Shown: piece by piece, positions 32,032-40,425 of the stretch
Layout of the letters: each line of letters begins with the position of its first letter
How positions within the stretch are numbered: the first letter of the stretch is position 1
Source: Candidatus Devosia phytovorans
GTDB taxonomy: Bacteria > Pseudomonadota > Alphaproteobacteria > Rhizobiales > Devosiaceae
Direction of reading: 5' to 3'
Assembly (NCBI GenBank): GCA_029202405.1
Contig: CP119312.1
Span: forward strand, 3,911,001 to 3,975,000
Length of the DNA: 64,000 nt
Notes under the pieces: generated by a model
Database searches by the model: none
Told to the model about the DNA's origin: nothing
The model's input: the letters and a program-made list of their open reading frames with translations, nothing else
Made by a program: the position numbers and the translations under genes

Positions 32032-32143
32032 GGGGCGCTCCGCTTGTCATCCCCCTATGCCGGAAAGTGCGATAGAGGCCAATGACTTTGCCGCAGATCA
32101 GCCATGGTCGCGTGGTGCAAGCCGCCGCGACGGGGAGATTGTC

Positions 32144-32503
32144 ATGCGCCTGATCTGGATCGGACTGCTCTTTGCCCCCTTGGCATCGCCATGCATGGCC
32201 GAAACCGTCGCGACCGACTGGCCGGCGGAAAAATGCGCCGTCTATGAAGCTGCCTGGAACCAGTCGCTCGACGCCTTTGGCAGCGACGAGATGAACTTTG
32301 CCTTCCTCGCAGGCAACGAGAATTTCATCGCCAGCGGCTGTAGCGAAGCCGGCGAGATCTGTCCTCGGTCCGAGCAGGAGCTCGAGATAGCCAATGCGCT
32401 GTCTCTCGCCATGATCAACGCCGGCGCCGCCAGCACCTTCCTGCCGTTCCATTGTCCGCAGCCCGAGTCAGCAGCCGACGGTTGGAGCGGGCCGGGGCTT
32501 TAG
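32144..32503 (+). CDS. Small secreted protein with four cysteines, unknown function
   Basis: 119 residues with a signal peptide (cleavage near residues 17-19, SPCMA). The mature part has four cysteines (31, 66, 73 and 104), which could form two disulfides in the periplasm. GGGGAG lies eight bases before the ATG. I do not recognise the family. It is separated from sdhC by 198 bp with its own promoter candidate, so it is probably not part of the sdh operon. Confidence 0.65.
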   Translation: MRLIWIGLLFAPLASPCMAETVATDWPAEKCAVYEAAWNQSLDAFGSDEMNFAFLAGNENFIASGCSEAGEICPRSEQELEIANALSLAMINAGAASTFLPFHCPQPESAADGWSGPGL

Positions 32504-32620
32504 TGGTTACAACATGTTAGCTGTGGCGGAGGTAGAACAGCGTGCCGCATGCGATTGACGCACACGCTGTGCGCTATACGAACAAAGTGCGGAATGCGCC
32601 AAAAGTCTCAATCGAGCGCT

Positions 32621-32648
32621 TTGATTTTGTAACACTTGGGCGCTAGAA
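32621..32648 (+). promoter_or_regulatory. Candidate promoter of the sdh operon
   Basis: TTGATT (32621-32626), a 16-base spacer and CTAGAA (32643-32648), about 54 bases before the sdhC ATG. Weak but reasonable match; other TTGAC-like boxes in the region have poor spacing. Confidence 0.35.
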
Positions 32649-32701
32649 GTCTCGAACCATTCCAAACTACGCGCGACAAAAACGCGCGCCAGCGAGGCTT
32701 C

Positions 32702-33088
32702 ATGACGGTTCGCGCCCGCCCTCTATCTCCCCACCTGCAGATCTACCGCTGGACCATCACCATGGCCATGTCGATCGCCCATCGTGCCACCGGTATCGCC
32801 AATTATGCCGGTACGGTGCTGCTGGTCATCTGGCTGGCCGCAGCGGCCTGGGGGCAGGAGCCGCTCGATGTCGTCAACGGCGTCTATGGCTCGTGGTTCG
32901 GCCAGCTGGTGCTGTTCGGGTTTACCTGGTCACTGCTGCACCACATGCTCGGCGGCCTGCGCCATTTCGTGTGGGATTTCATCATCGGCATGGAGCCGGG
33001 CCAGCGCGAAAAACTCGCCTGGGCCAATCTCATCGCTTCCATCGTCCTGACCCTCGTGGTCTGGACCGTTTTCGTCTGGATCGCATAA
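32702..33088 (+). CDS. sdhC: Succinate dehydrogenase cytochrome b556 subunit
   Basis: Membrane anchor of complex II, binding haem b and ubiquinone with SdhD. RPLSPHLQIYRW at residues 6-17, SIAHRATG with the conserved Ser/His/Arg, and LLHHMLGGLRHFVWD with the haem-ligand His are diagnostic. Three helices; 128 residues. The ATG at 32702 gives the usual MTVRARPLSPHL start. It overlaps sdhD by one base (TAATG). Confidence 0.95.
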   Translation: MTVRARPLSPHLQIYRWTITMAMSIAHRATGIANYAGTVLLVIWLAAAAWGQEPLDVVNGVYGSWFGQLVLFGFTWSLLHHMLGGLRHFVWDFIIGMEPGQREKLAWANLIASIVLTLVVWTVFVWIA

Positions 33089-33480
33089 TGGGCGAAAAAG
33101 TCATCACCACCGGCACGGTCGCCAATCCCAAGTCGATCTATGGCGACAAGAAAGCCTCGACGCGCCATTTCATGACGCAGCGCGTCAGCGGCGCCATCAA
33201 TATCGTCTTCTTGGCCCTCTTGCTCTTCGTGGTCGTCCGTCTTGCCGGGCAGGATCGCGCGGACATGGTTTCGGTCATCGGCAATGCCTTCATCGGCCTG
33301 CCGCTCGCCGTGCTGCTGGTCATCGTCTGCATCCACATGCGCAACGGCATGCGCGACACGCTGGAAGACTATTTCCACGGCCGCACCTACAGCCTCTACA
33401 TGATGCTCAACACCATGTTCTGCCTCGCCGTTGGTGCAGTCGGCGTCATTTCCATTCTCAAGCTCGTCTTCTGGGGTTAG
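33088..33480 (+). CDS. sdhD: Succinate dehydrogenase membrane anchor subunit
   Basis: 130 residues, three helices. HFMTQRVSGAINIVFLALL, a short HMRNGMRDTLEDYFHG loop with the Asp-Tyr quinone-site region, and a final helix match SdhD of Hyphomicrobiales. It starts on the last base of the sdhC stop, and sdhA begins four bases after its own stop. Together with SdhC it holds the haem and anchors SdhAB to the inner membrane. Confidence 0.93.
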   Translation: MGEKVITTGTVANPKSIYGDKKASTRHFMTQRVSGAINIVFLALLLFVVVRLAGQDRADMVSVIGNAFIGLPLAVLLVIVCIHMRNGMRDTLEDYFHGRTYSLYMMLNTMFCLAVGAVGVISILKLVFWG

Positions 33481-33484
33481 CCAC

Positions 33485-35296
33485 ATGGCCAATTACGAAC
33501 TCATCGACCACGAATTCGACGTGGTGGTGGTGGGCGCCGGTGGCGCTGGCCTGCGTGCTACGTTGGGCATGGCCGAGCAGGGCCTCAAGACCGCCTGCAT
33601 CACCAAGGTGTTCCCGACCCGCAGCCACACTGTGGCCGCGCAGGGCGGCATTGCCGCGTCTCTCCAGAACATGGGTCCTGACAGCTGGCAGTGGCACATG
33701 TACGATACCGTCAAGGGCTCGGACTGGCTCGGCGACAATGATGCGATGGAATATCTCGCCCGCGAGGCGCCAGCCGCCATCTATGAGCTCGAGCACTATG
33801 GCGTGCCCTTCTCGCGTACCCAGGATGGCCGTATCTACCAGCGCCCGTTCGGCGGCCACATGACCGAGTTCGGCGAAGGCCCGCCGGTGCAGCGCACCTG
33901 CGCCGCCGCCGACCGTACCGGCCACGCCATTTTGCACACGCTCTACGGCCAGTCGCTGCGCAACAATGCCGAATTCTATATCGAGTATTTCGCGCTCGAC
34001 CTGATCATGGGCGAGAATGGCGAATGCCAGGGCGTGATCGCCTGGAAACTCGATGACGGCACGCTGCATCGCTTCCGCGCGAAGCTCGTGGTCCTCGCCA
34101 CCGGCGGCTATGGCCGCTCCTACTTCTCCGCCACCTCGGCCCATACCTGCACCGGCGACGGCAATGGCATGGTGGCCCGCGCCGGCCTGCCGCTGCAGGA
34201 CATGGAATTCGTGCAGTTCCACCCCACGGGCATTTATGGCGCCGGCGTGCTCATCACCGAGGGCGCGCGCGGCGAGGGTGGCTATCTCACCAATTCGGAA
34301 GGCGAGCGCTTCATGGAGCGCTATGCCCCCAATGCCAAGGATCTCGCCTCGCGCGACGTCGTCAGCCGCTGCATGACGCTCGAGATCCGCGAAGGCCGCG
34401 GCGTCGGTCCCAACAAGGACCATATCTATCTGCACCTCGATCACCTTGATCCGAAAGTGCTGCACGAGCGCCTGCCGGGCATTACCGAATCGGCCAAGAT
34501 CTTTGCCGGCGTGGATCTCACTCGCGAGCCGATCCCGGTGCTGCCGACCGTGCACTACAATATGGGCGGCATTCCCGCGAATTATCATGGCGAGGTGCTC
34601 GATCCAACCGAGGACAATCCCGATCGCGTGGTGCCGGGCCTGATGGCTGTGGGCGAAGCGGCCTGTGCCTCGGTGCATGGCGCCAATCGCCTGGGTTCCA
34701 ATTCGCTGACGGATCTCGTGGTCTTTGGCCGTGCCGCCGCCCTGCGCGCAGGCCAGGTGCTCGATCGCGAAGCCCCCATTCCCGGCATCAATGCCGCGCA
34801 GGACGCAAAAATCCTCGCCCGCTTCGATCGCCTGCGCAACGCGTCCGGCAGCCAGCCGACCGCCAAGCTGCGCGACGAGATGCAGCGCACCATGCAGGCC
34901 GATGCCGCGGTGTTCCGCACCGATGCTTCGCTCAAGCAGGGCGTCAGCTCGATGAGCGAAATCTATTCGCGGCTCCCTGATGTCGGTGTGACCGACCGCT
35001 CGCTGATCTGGAATTCGGACCTCGTCGAGACGCTCGAGCTGGAAAACCTCATGGCCTGCGCCATGGTCACGGTGGTTTCGGCCGAAGCGCGCCAGGAATC
35101 GCGCGGCGCCCATGCCCATGAGGACTATCCGAGCCGCGACGACGAAAACTGGCGCAAGCACACCTTGAGCTGGATCGACATCGAAACCGGCGCGGTCAAG
35201 CTGGGCTACAGGCCCGTGCATGTCGATCCGCTGACCCCCTACGATCAGGGCGGCATCGACCTCAAGAAGATCGCGCCCAAGGCACGCGTCTACTGA
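33485..35296 (+). CDS. sdhA: Succinate dehydrogenase flavoprotein subunit
   Basis: Catalytic subunit with covalently bound FAD. The dinucleotide motif GAGGAG lies at residues 17-22, the FAD-linking His48 in RSHTVAAQGG, and the active-site region HPTGIYGAGVLITEGARGEGG follows. 603 residues, normal. It overlaps the DUF3052 gene by one base (TGATG). Its iron-sulfur partner sdhB follows only after two additional small genes. Confidence 0.97.
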   Translation: MANYELIDHEFDVVVVGAGGAGLRATLGMAEQGLKTACITKVFPTRSHTVAAQGGIAASLQNMGPDSWQWHMYDTVKGSDWLGDNDAMEYLAREAPAAIYELEHYGVPFSRTQDGRIYQRPFGGHMTEFGEGPPVQRTCAAADRTGHAILHTLYGQSLRNNAEFYIEYFALDLIMGENGECQGVIAWKLDDGTLHRFRAKLVVLATGGYGRSYFSATSAHTCTGDGNGMVARAGLPLQDMEFVQFHPTGIYGAGVLITEGARGEGGYLTNSEGERFMERYAPNAKDLASRDVVSRCMTLEIREGRGVGPNKDHIYLHLDHLDPKVLHERLPGITESAKIFAGVDLTREPIPVLPTVHYNMGGIPANYHGEVLDPTEDNPDRVVPGLMAVGEAACASVHGANRLGSNSLTDLVVFGRAAALRAGQVLDREAPIPGINAAQDAKILARFDRLRNASGSQPTAKLRDEMQRTMQADAAVFRTDASLKQGVSSMSEIYSRLPDVGVTDRSLIWNSDLVETLELENLMACAMVTVVSAEARQESRGAHAHEDYPSRDDENWRKHTLSWIDIETGAVKLGYRPVHVDPLTPYDQGGIDLKKIAPKARVY

Positions 35297-35727
35297 TGAG
35301 CGATCCGGCCGGATATTCGGGCACACCCCTGGCTCAAAAGCTGGGACTGAAAGATGGGCAGCGCGCGCTGTTCATCGATCTGCCCGCGTCGCTGGCAGAT
35401 CTGGCCGCGTCGCGACAGTTCGTCGAGACGAACAGGATCACCGCGGATCAGCTCGGCGACGCCGCTCCGGGCTATGACGTGGTCCATCTCTTCACCAGCG
35501 CCCGCGCGGTGCTGGAGGCGTCGGCGCAGCGGCTGATGAATCTGATCGCGCGCGACGGCATGATCTGGGTGAGCTGGCCCAAGAAGGCGGCGAAAGTCGC
35601 CACCGATATCACCGAGGACGTGATCCGCACCGTGGTTCTGCCGCTGGGGCTGGTCGACGTGAAGGTCTGTGCGGTGGACGAGACCTGGTCCGGGTTGAAG
35701 CTGGTGATCCGCAAGGAGCTGAGATGA
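35296..35727 (+). CDS. DUF3052 family protein
   Basis: 143 residues, soluble, with a Rossmann-like pattern. GTPLAQKLGLKDGQRALFIDLPA and GMIWVSWPKKAAKVATDITEDVIR are the marks by which I recognise DUF3052; LVDVKVCAVDETWSGLKLVIRK ends the fold. Function unknown. It starts on the sdhA stop codon and overlaps the next gene by four bases, so it is locked into the sdh operon between sdhA and sdhB. An accessory or assembly role for complex II is possible but only from position. Confidence 0.8.
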   Translation: MSDPAGYSGTPLAQKLGLKDGQRALFIDLPASLADLAASRQFVETNRITADQLGDAAPGYDVVHLFTSARAVLEASAQRLMNLIARDGMIWVSWPKKAAKVATDITEDVIRTVVLPLGLVDVKVCAVDETWSGLKLVIRKELR

Positions 35728-36008
35728 GATTTTTTGCCTTTTTGCCGGCCCTGGCCCTGCTGACCGTGCCGGCCCTTGCCGCACCGACCGAAGCACAAAA
35801 GACCGAATTCTATTCGGTCTGCATGTCCATCGCGCAGGATCAGACGCTCTGCGCCTGCAAGGCCGACGCCGCCATGACGCTGATCGATGAACGCTTCATG
35901 GGCGTGGTGATTGCCTCGATGAAAGGCCAGACGCCCAAGTCGGACGACTATGTCGCCTACAATACCTACGTCGCCAAATCGAACCAGATCTGCAAGCCGA
36001 ACTACTGA
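35724..36008 (+). CDS. Small exported four-cysteine protein inside the sdh operon
   Basis: 94 residues with a clear signal peptide (cleavage after ALA-A near residue 20). The mature part has Cys33, Cys43, Cys45 and Cys90, including a C-x-C pair (LCACKA), so disulfide or metal binding in the periplasm is possible. Its ATG overlaps the DUF3052 stop (ATGA). The family is not recognised. Being co-translated between sdhA and sdhB while exported to the other side of the membrane is unusual. Confidence 0.72.
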   Translation: MRFFAFLPALALLTVPALAAPTEAQKTEFYSVCMSIAQDQTLCACKADAAMTLIDERFMGVVIASMKGQTPKSDDYVAYNTYVAKSNQICKPNY

Positions 36009-36082
36009 CGGGCCTTTGGCTCCGACGCGGTGACAGTTGAGAATTCAGTGCCGGTTGAGAGGCACTTAGGAAAGGGCCAAAA

Positions 36083-36865
36083 ATGGTCGAACTGATGCTC
36101 CCCAAGGCCGATCGCCCCCAGAAGGGCAAGACCTGGCCAAAGCCTGCCGGCGCCAAGCGCCTGCGCGAGTATCACATCTATCGCTACAATCCCGACGAGA
36201 GCGCCAATCCGCGCATCGACACCTATTTCGTCGATCTCGATGATTGCGGCCCGATGATCCTCGATGGCCTGCTGTGGATCAAGAACAAGGTCGATGCGAC
36301 GCTGACCCTGCGCCGCTCCTGCCGCGAGGGCATCTGCGGCTCCTGTTCGATGAATATCAACGGGCTCAATACCCTGGCCTGCACCAAGGGCATGGACGAC
36401 AGCTCGGGCCCGATCAAGATCTACCCGCTGCCGCATATGCCGGTGGTCAAGGACCTGGTCCCCGATCTGACGACCTTTTATGCGCAGCACCGCGCCATCG
36501 AGCCATGGCTCAAGACCACCTCGCCCACGCCGCAGAAAGAGTGGACGCAGTCGGTCGAAAGCCGTGCCAAGCTCGACGGGCTCTATGAGTGCATCCTCTG
36601 TGCCTGCTGCTCCACCTCCTGCCCGAGCTACTGGTGGAATGGCCAGAAATACCTCGGCCCGGCAGCGCTGCTGCAGGCCTATCGCTGGCTCATCGATTCC
36701 CGTGATGAAACGACCCAGGAACGCCTCGACGACCTTGAAGACCCGTTCAAGCTCTATCGCTGCCACACCATCATGAACTGCGCCAAGGTTTGCCCCAAGG
36801 GCCTCAACCCGGCCAAGGCCATCGCGCAGATCAAGAAGATGATGGTCGAGCGCAAGGCGGCGTAA
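36083..36865 (+). CDS. sdhB: Succinate dehydrogenase iron-sulfur subunit
   Basis: Carries electrons from FAD to quinone through three clusters. The [2Fe-2S] ligands are Cys80, 85, 88 and 100, the [4Fe-4S] ligands Cys170, 173, 176 with Cys237, and the [3Fe-4S] ligands Cys180, 227 and 233. 260 residues. It follows the exported small gene by 74 bp and ends at a strong terminator. Confidence 0.97.
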   Translation: MVELMLPKADRPQKGKTWPKPAGAKRLREYHIYRYNPDESANPRIDTYFVDLDDCGPMILDGLLWIKNKVDATLTLRRSCREGICGSCSMNINGLNTLACTKGMDDSSGPIKIYPLPHMPVVKDLVPDLTTFYAQHRAIEPWLKTTSPTPQKEWTQSVESRAKLDGLYECILCACCSTSCPSYWWNGQKYLGPAALLQAYRWLIDSRDETTQERLDDLEDPFKLYRCHTIMNCAKVCPKGLNPAKAIAQIKKMMVERKAA

Positions 36866-36890
36866 AGTTCTCGGTCATCGCTGAATATGC

Positions 36891-36919
36891 AAACCCCGGA
36901 GCCGAGGCTCCGGGGTTTT
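36891..36919 (+). terminator. Terminator of the sdh operon (bidirectional)
   Basis: AAACCCCGGAGCC (36891-36903) and GGCTCCGGGGTTT (36906-36918) form a perfect 13-bp stem followed by TTTT. It is shared with the convergent DUF2272 gene. Confidence 0.9.
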
Positions 36920-36926
36920 CGTTGGA

Positions 36927-37589
36927 CTAGAGCTGATTTTCGATGATGCAGATAACGTTGGCGGTCGGTGACCACGGATCGACATTGTCGATCATGCCGT
37001 GACCGACCAAAGGCCACGATTTGCGCCTAACAGAGTCACTGACATTACCGCCAATGGTCGCGATGTGGTCGCTGTGGACTTCGGTCACCACGTCACAATG
37101 GGCCTGATATTTGTTTTCTGCGACATAGCCGGGATAGGTATCAAAGCTTGGGCTGAGCGTCTTCAAACGCTCGCAAGCAATGAGATCACCAAGCTTGGGC
37201 ACATATTCCTTATGTCGTCGGGCGATAAAGGCGGAGGTCGGCGTGTGCTTCTGCGCCTGTTTCAGAGCCCTGACAATGTAGGTCGAATGCGATGAAGAAT
37301 AGGCGAAGTGGTCGCCAGCCCCTGCTTTTCGCATGACATAGGAGATGAAGGCCGCGGACCATGGTTGGTTGCGGCTATTATCGACCGAACCATTGTCCTC
37401 AAATTCAACCTCGGACCTTCCATTGTAAGTGGCCCAATGTTCAAAGGAAGGGGTCTTCGATAGCGCGTTCCAATAGTTTCCGACGCGTTCGTAGACCGTT
37501 TCCATGTATTCCTTCTGCGCTCCATCACCAAAGATGTCGCATTCCTCCTCGCAGATCTTGACTAGATTCTTCACGAAATCGCTTGGCAT
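36927..37589 (-). CDS. DUF2272 protein (CHAP/NlpC-P60-like fold)
   Basis: 220 residues without a signal peptide. NQPWSAAFISYVMRKAGAGDHFAYSSSHSTYI and KLGDLIACER match DUF2272, related to CHAP amidases and peptidases. At the place where CHAP enzymes have the catalytic Cys (W-C-A-A-F), this protein has Ser (PWSAAF), as do other DUF2272 members I recall, so hydrolase activity is uncertain. AGGAGGG precedes the ATG. Base composition is visibly poorer in G+C than the neighbours, suggesting gain by transfer. It stands alone between two terminators. Confidence 0.78.
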   Translation of the reverse strand: MPSDFVKNLVKICEEECDIFGDGAQKEYMETVYERVGNYWNALSKTPSFEHWATYNGRSEVEFEDNGSVDNSRNQPWSAAFISYVMRKAGAGDHFAYSSSHSTYIVRALKQAQKHTPTSAFIARRHKEYVPKLGDLIACERLKTLSPSFDTYPGYVAENKYQAHCDVVTEVHSDHIATIGGNVSDSVRRKSWPLVGHGMIDNVDPWSPTANVICIIENQL

Positions 37590-37709
37590 CTTGCCCTCCT
37601 GCTTGACGCATGAGGGAGTGTGATCGGCCGGGGCCCTGCCTTACAATTAGGGCTGCCATCCGTATCACTACGTGCTGGACAGCGGCTAAACCGAGGGTCA
37701 AAAAACAAA

Positions 37710-37733
37710 AACGGCGGGCCGAAGCCCGCCGTT
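37710..37733. terminator. Bidirectional terminator between repeat-protein gene and DUF2272 region
   Basis: AACGGCGGGC (37710-37719) and GCCCGCCGTT (37724-37733), perfect 10-bp stem with a CGAA loop and an A-rich run on the 5' side that becomes a T-tract for the minus strand. Confidence 0.82.
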
Positions 37734-37755
37734 CTGCGTTCATTTTGTCCTGCTG

Positions 37756-39300
37756 TTACGCGTCTTCGCGCAGCACGGCCGTGCCATTTTCGTAAGCGTC
37801 CTTGCAGTCGGCCGAGTCGTGCAGCAGGTCGCTGTCGAGCAGGGTGAAGGCAACGCCGGGACCTTCAAAGCGCGGGTCGTCGCACTGGTCGTCGTCGGCA
37901 TAGTCGGAGGTGTTGTCGCCGAAGTCGATGTCCGAGCTGTCATAGGGCGCGCCTGCCGCATATTCGGGAGAATAGACGGTGCGGATCGAGATCTTGCCGG
38001 CGGCTTCCAGTTCGCGGCAATCGGTAGCGTCGCCATACATGTCTTCGCTCAGCAGCTTCTTGTCGACGCCCTCACCGGTGAAGCGCAGGTCGTCGCATTC
38101 ACCGTCATTGGCCCATTCGCTCCAGTCGCTGCCAAAGTCGAATTCGGCAACCGCGGTGGTGGTCGCGGCGCCCGAGTCGCCGACATAGGTGGCGGTGCCC
38201 GCCTCGACGGCGGCCTGGCAGTCGGTGGCGTCATGGCCGATGTCGCCATCAAGCAGTTCGCTGGCAACGCCCGTGCCGGAGAAGCGCGGATCATCGCACT
38301 CGCCGTCATTGGCCCACTCGCTGGTGTCGTCGCCATAGTCGACGTCGGCAGCAGCGCCGCCTTCACCGACAAAACTCACCGTGCCGGCATTGAGGGCAGC
38401 TTGGCAGTCGGTGGCGTCCTTGCCGATATCGGCGTCGAGCAGTTCGCTGGCCGAACCAGCGCCGGCAAAGCGCGGGTCGTCGCATTCACCGTCATTGGCC
38501 CATTCGCTCGAATCATCGCCAAAGTTGATGTCGGGCAATGTCACCGTGACAGGGATATCGCCCTCGCCGGCCAAGGTCACCGTACCGGCCTCATAGGCAG
38601 CGCGGCAGTCGGTGGCATCCTTTTCGATATCGGCATCGAGCTGTTCGGCGGCAGCGCCCGGGCCGGTGAAGCGCGGGTCGTCGCATTCTTCGTCCTTGGC
38701 CCATTCGCTGGAATCGTCGCCAAAGTTGATGGCATCGATCGGCGTGGCGATTTCGACATCGCCAATGCTGGTGCTGTCTTCGGCCAGGGTCACCGTGCCG
38801 GCTTCAAAAGCGGCCTGACAGTCGGTGGCATCCTTCATCACGTCTTCGGTCAGCTGTTCGCTGGCCGCGCCGGTGCCGGTGAAGCGCGGGTCATCGCATT
38901 CGCCATCATTGGCCCATTCGCCGCTGTCATCGCCAAAGGCAATGTCATCGACGGTGCGGGGCGTCGTGGTGGTCGCTGTCGTGGTCGAAGCGTCTTCGCC
39001 CTCGAAGGTCACGGTGCCGGCGTCATAGGCGGCCTGGCAGTCCGTGGCATCTTTGAGAATATCATCATCGACCAGTTCGCTGGCCGAGCCGGTGCCGGTG
39101 AAGCGCGGATCGTCGCATTCGCCGTCATTGGCCCACTGGCCGGAATCATCGCCGAAGTCGATGTCGCCCGAGGTGGTTGCGGTGGTCGTCGGGGGTGGAT
39201 TCTTGTTGTCGAGCTTTTGCGCCAGTGTCGGCGTTGCGAGCGTGGCAGCGAGCACAAGAGAGAGTGCGACGCTTCCCAGCATCGTCTGCATTGCTTTCAT
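37756..39300 (-). CDS. Exported protein of seven Cys/Asp-rich repeats
   Basis: 514 residues: signal peptide 1-27 (TLAQ), a short Thr-rich linker, then seven copies of a ~55-residue unit at about 46-100, 119-173, 190-244, 257-311, 319-373, 386-440 and 457-510. Each unit reads FGDDSxEWANDGECDDPRF, then a Gly/Ala stretch with xxLL, then KDATDCQAAxEAGTV. The two cysteines per unit are well placed for one disulfide within each repeat, and the clustered Asp/Glu suggest Ca2+ or other cation binding. Linkers are Thr/Ala-rich. I recall single copies of this motif in other alphaproteobacterial secreted proteins, but no assigned function. AAGGGA precedes the ATG. Confidence 0.85.
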   Translation of the reverse strand: MKAMQTMLGSVALSLVLAATLATPTLAQKLDNKNPPPTTTATTSGDIDFGDDSGQWANDGECDDPRFTGTGSASELVDDDILKDATDCQAAYDAGTVTFEGEDASTTTATTTTPRTVDDIAFGDDSGEWANDGECDDPRFTGTGAASEQLTEDVMKDATDCQAAFEAGTVTLAEDSTSIGDVEIATPIDAINFGDDSSEWAKDEECDDPRFTGPGAAAEQLDADIEKDATDCRAAYEAGTVTLAGEGDIPVTVTLPDINFGDDSSEWANDGECDDPRFAGAGSASELLDADIGKDATDCQAALNAGTVSFVGEGGAAADVDYGDDTSEWANDGECDDPRFSGTGVASELLDGDIGHDATDCQAAVEAGTATYVGDSGAATTTAVAEFDFGSDWSEWANDGECDDLRFTGEGVDKKLLSEDMYGDATDCRELEAAGKISIRTVYSPEYAAGAPYDSSDIDFGDNTSDYADDDQCDDPRFEGPGVAFTLLDSDLLHDSADCKDAYENGTAVLREDA

Positions 39301-39388
39301 CGGTTGTCCCTTCCCGGATGGTGGCCGCAAGTCGTGGCGGCAGAATAGAGCGGCTTTGCGGCAGTCCAAAGCCTTTATGGCAAAACAA

Positions 39389-40327
39389 TTATCGCAATTT
39401 CAGTTTCGCGCGGCGTTCGGCCTGCGCGAAGAAGTATGAACCGGCTAGCACGAGACCGGTCCCGATACCATGAAAGATGGTGAAGGGTTCGGACAGGATT
39501 ATGACGGCAAGAAAGATCGTCACCACCGGTCCGAAGGCAGCGGTTGACGAGGTGGCCCGCGCGCCGATGCGGGCCATGCCCATGTTCATCAGGAAGCTGG
39601 GCAGCACCGTGCCGAGCACGCCCAGCGCCAGGCCATAGGCCCAGATCGTCGGTGTCAGGGTGAAATAGCTTTGTGGTCCTGCCACCAGCAAGTTCTGCAG
39701 AATGGCGCAGACGGCCGCGGTCGACATGCCGATACAGGTGAAAAGCCCGGCGCCGATCACCAGCATCTGCCGCTTGGCGAGGTGCTGGTAGAGCGCAAAG
39801 GTAATGGCTGAACCCAGCACGAAAAGCGTGCCGACGACCAGGCCATCGGGTTCGACGGCGAGGTTCCAGCCAAAGATCACCAGCAAGCCGCCATAGCTGA
39901 GCAACATGGCCGGCACGACCGCCCAGACCATGCGGTCGCCAAAAAACCACACGCCGAACAGCAGCACGAAGAAGGGATAGGTGAAAAGCACCAGCCGCTC
40001 ATATTGCGCCGAGACGAAATTGAGGCCCAGGAAATCGAGATAGCTCGAGAGGTAATAGCCCAGGATGCCGATGGCCATGCTGGCCAGAACGATCTTTGGG
40101 CTGAGCGCTGATTTCCACTTGTCCTCGCGCAGCAGGATCATGGCCAGAATGACCAGATAGACCGGCAGGGCGACGATCATGCGCAGGCTGAGCAGCATTT
40201 CGGTCGTGACGCCGGCGCCATAGGCCAGCTTGATGAAAATGCCCTTGGTCGAAAACAGAATTGCCCCCGCCACGGCAAAACCATAACCGAGGGGATCGCT
40301 GACGCTGGGCGAGGGGGTGCTGGACAT
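39389..40327 (-). CDS. DMT-superfamily EamA transporter
   Basis: A 312-residue ten-helix transporter of the drug/metabolite superfamily with two EamA halves (FAVAGAILFSTKGIFIKLAY near the start; ITFALYQHLAKRQM opening the second half). It is only distantly like the tandem pair at 27.5-29.2 kb. The ATG at 40327 is used because the longer frame begins with a TTG. The substrate is unknown. It is preceded on the same strand by xerC with 98 bp between. Confidence 0.85.
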   Translation of the reverse strand: MSSTPSPSVSDPLGYGFAVAGAILFSTKGIFIKLAYGAGVTTEMLLSLRMIVALPVYLVILAMILLREDKWKSALSPKIVLASMAIGILGYYLSSYLDFLGLNFVSAQYERLVLFTYPFFVLLFGVWFFGDRMVWAVVPAMLLSYGGLLVIFGWNLAVEPDGLVVGTLFVLGSAITFALYQHLAKRQMLVIGAGLFTCIGMSTAAVCAILQNLLVAGPQSYFTLTPTIWAYGLALGVLGTVLPSFLMNMGMARIGARATSSTAAFGPVVTIFLAVIILSEPFTIFHGIGTGLVLAGSYFFAQAERRAKLKLR

Positions 40328-40425
40328 GGCCAATTGGTAGGAGCGGAGCGTCGACGCGGCAAGTCGCAACAGGCTTTAACCGTTCGGCGCTCAAGGTGAC
40401 GCTCGATGCTAACAGTCTGTTAACA

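Noticed and set aside
33458..35326. A 622-codon frame antisense to sdhA
   Set aside because: Shadow of sdhA; no start signal and no domain.
37756..39300. Regular repeats considered as a CRISPR array or satellite DNA
   Set aside because: The period (about 190-220 bases) is coding, in frame, with protein-level conservation and variable third bases; no cas genes nearby.
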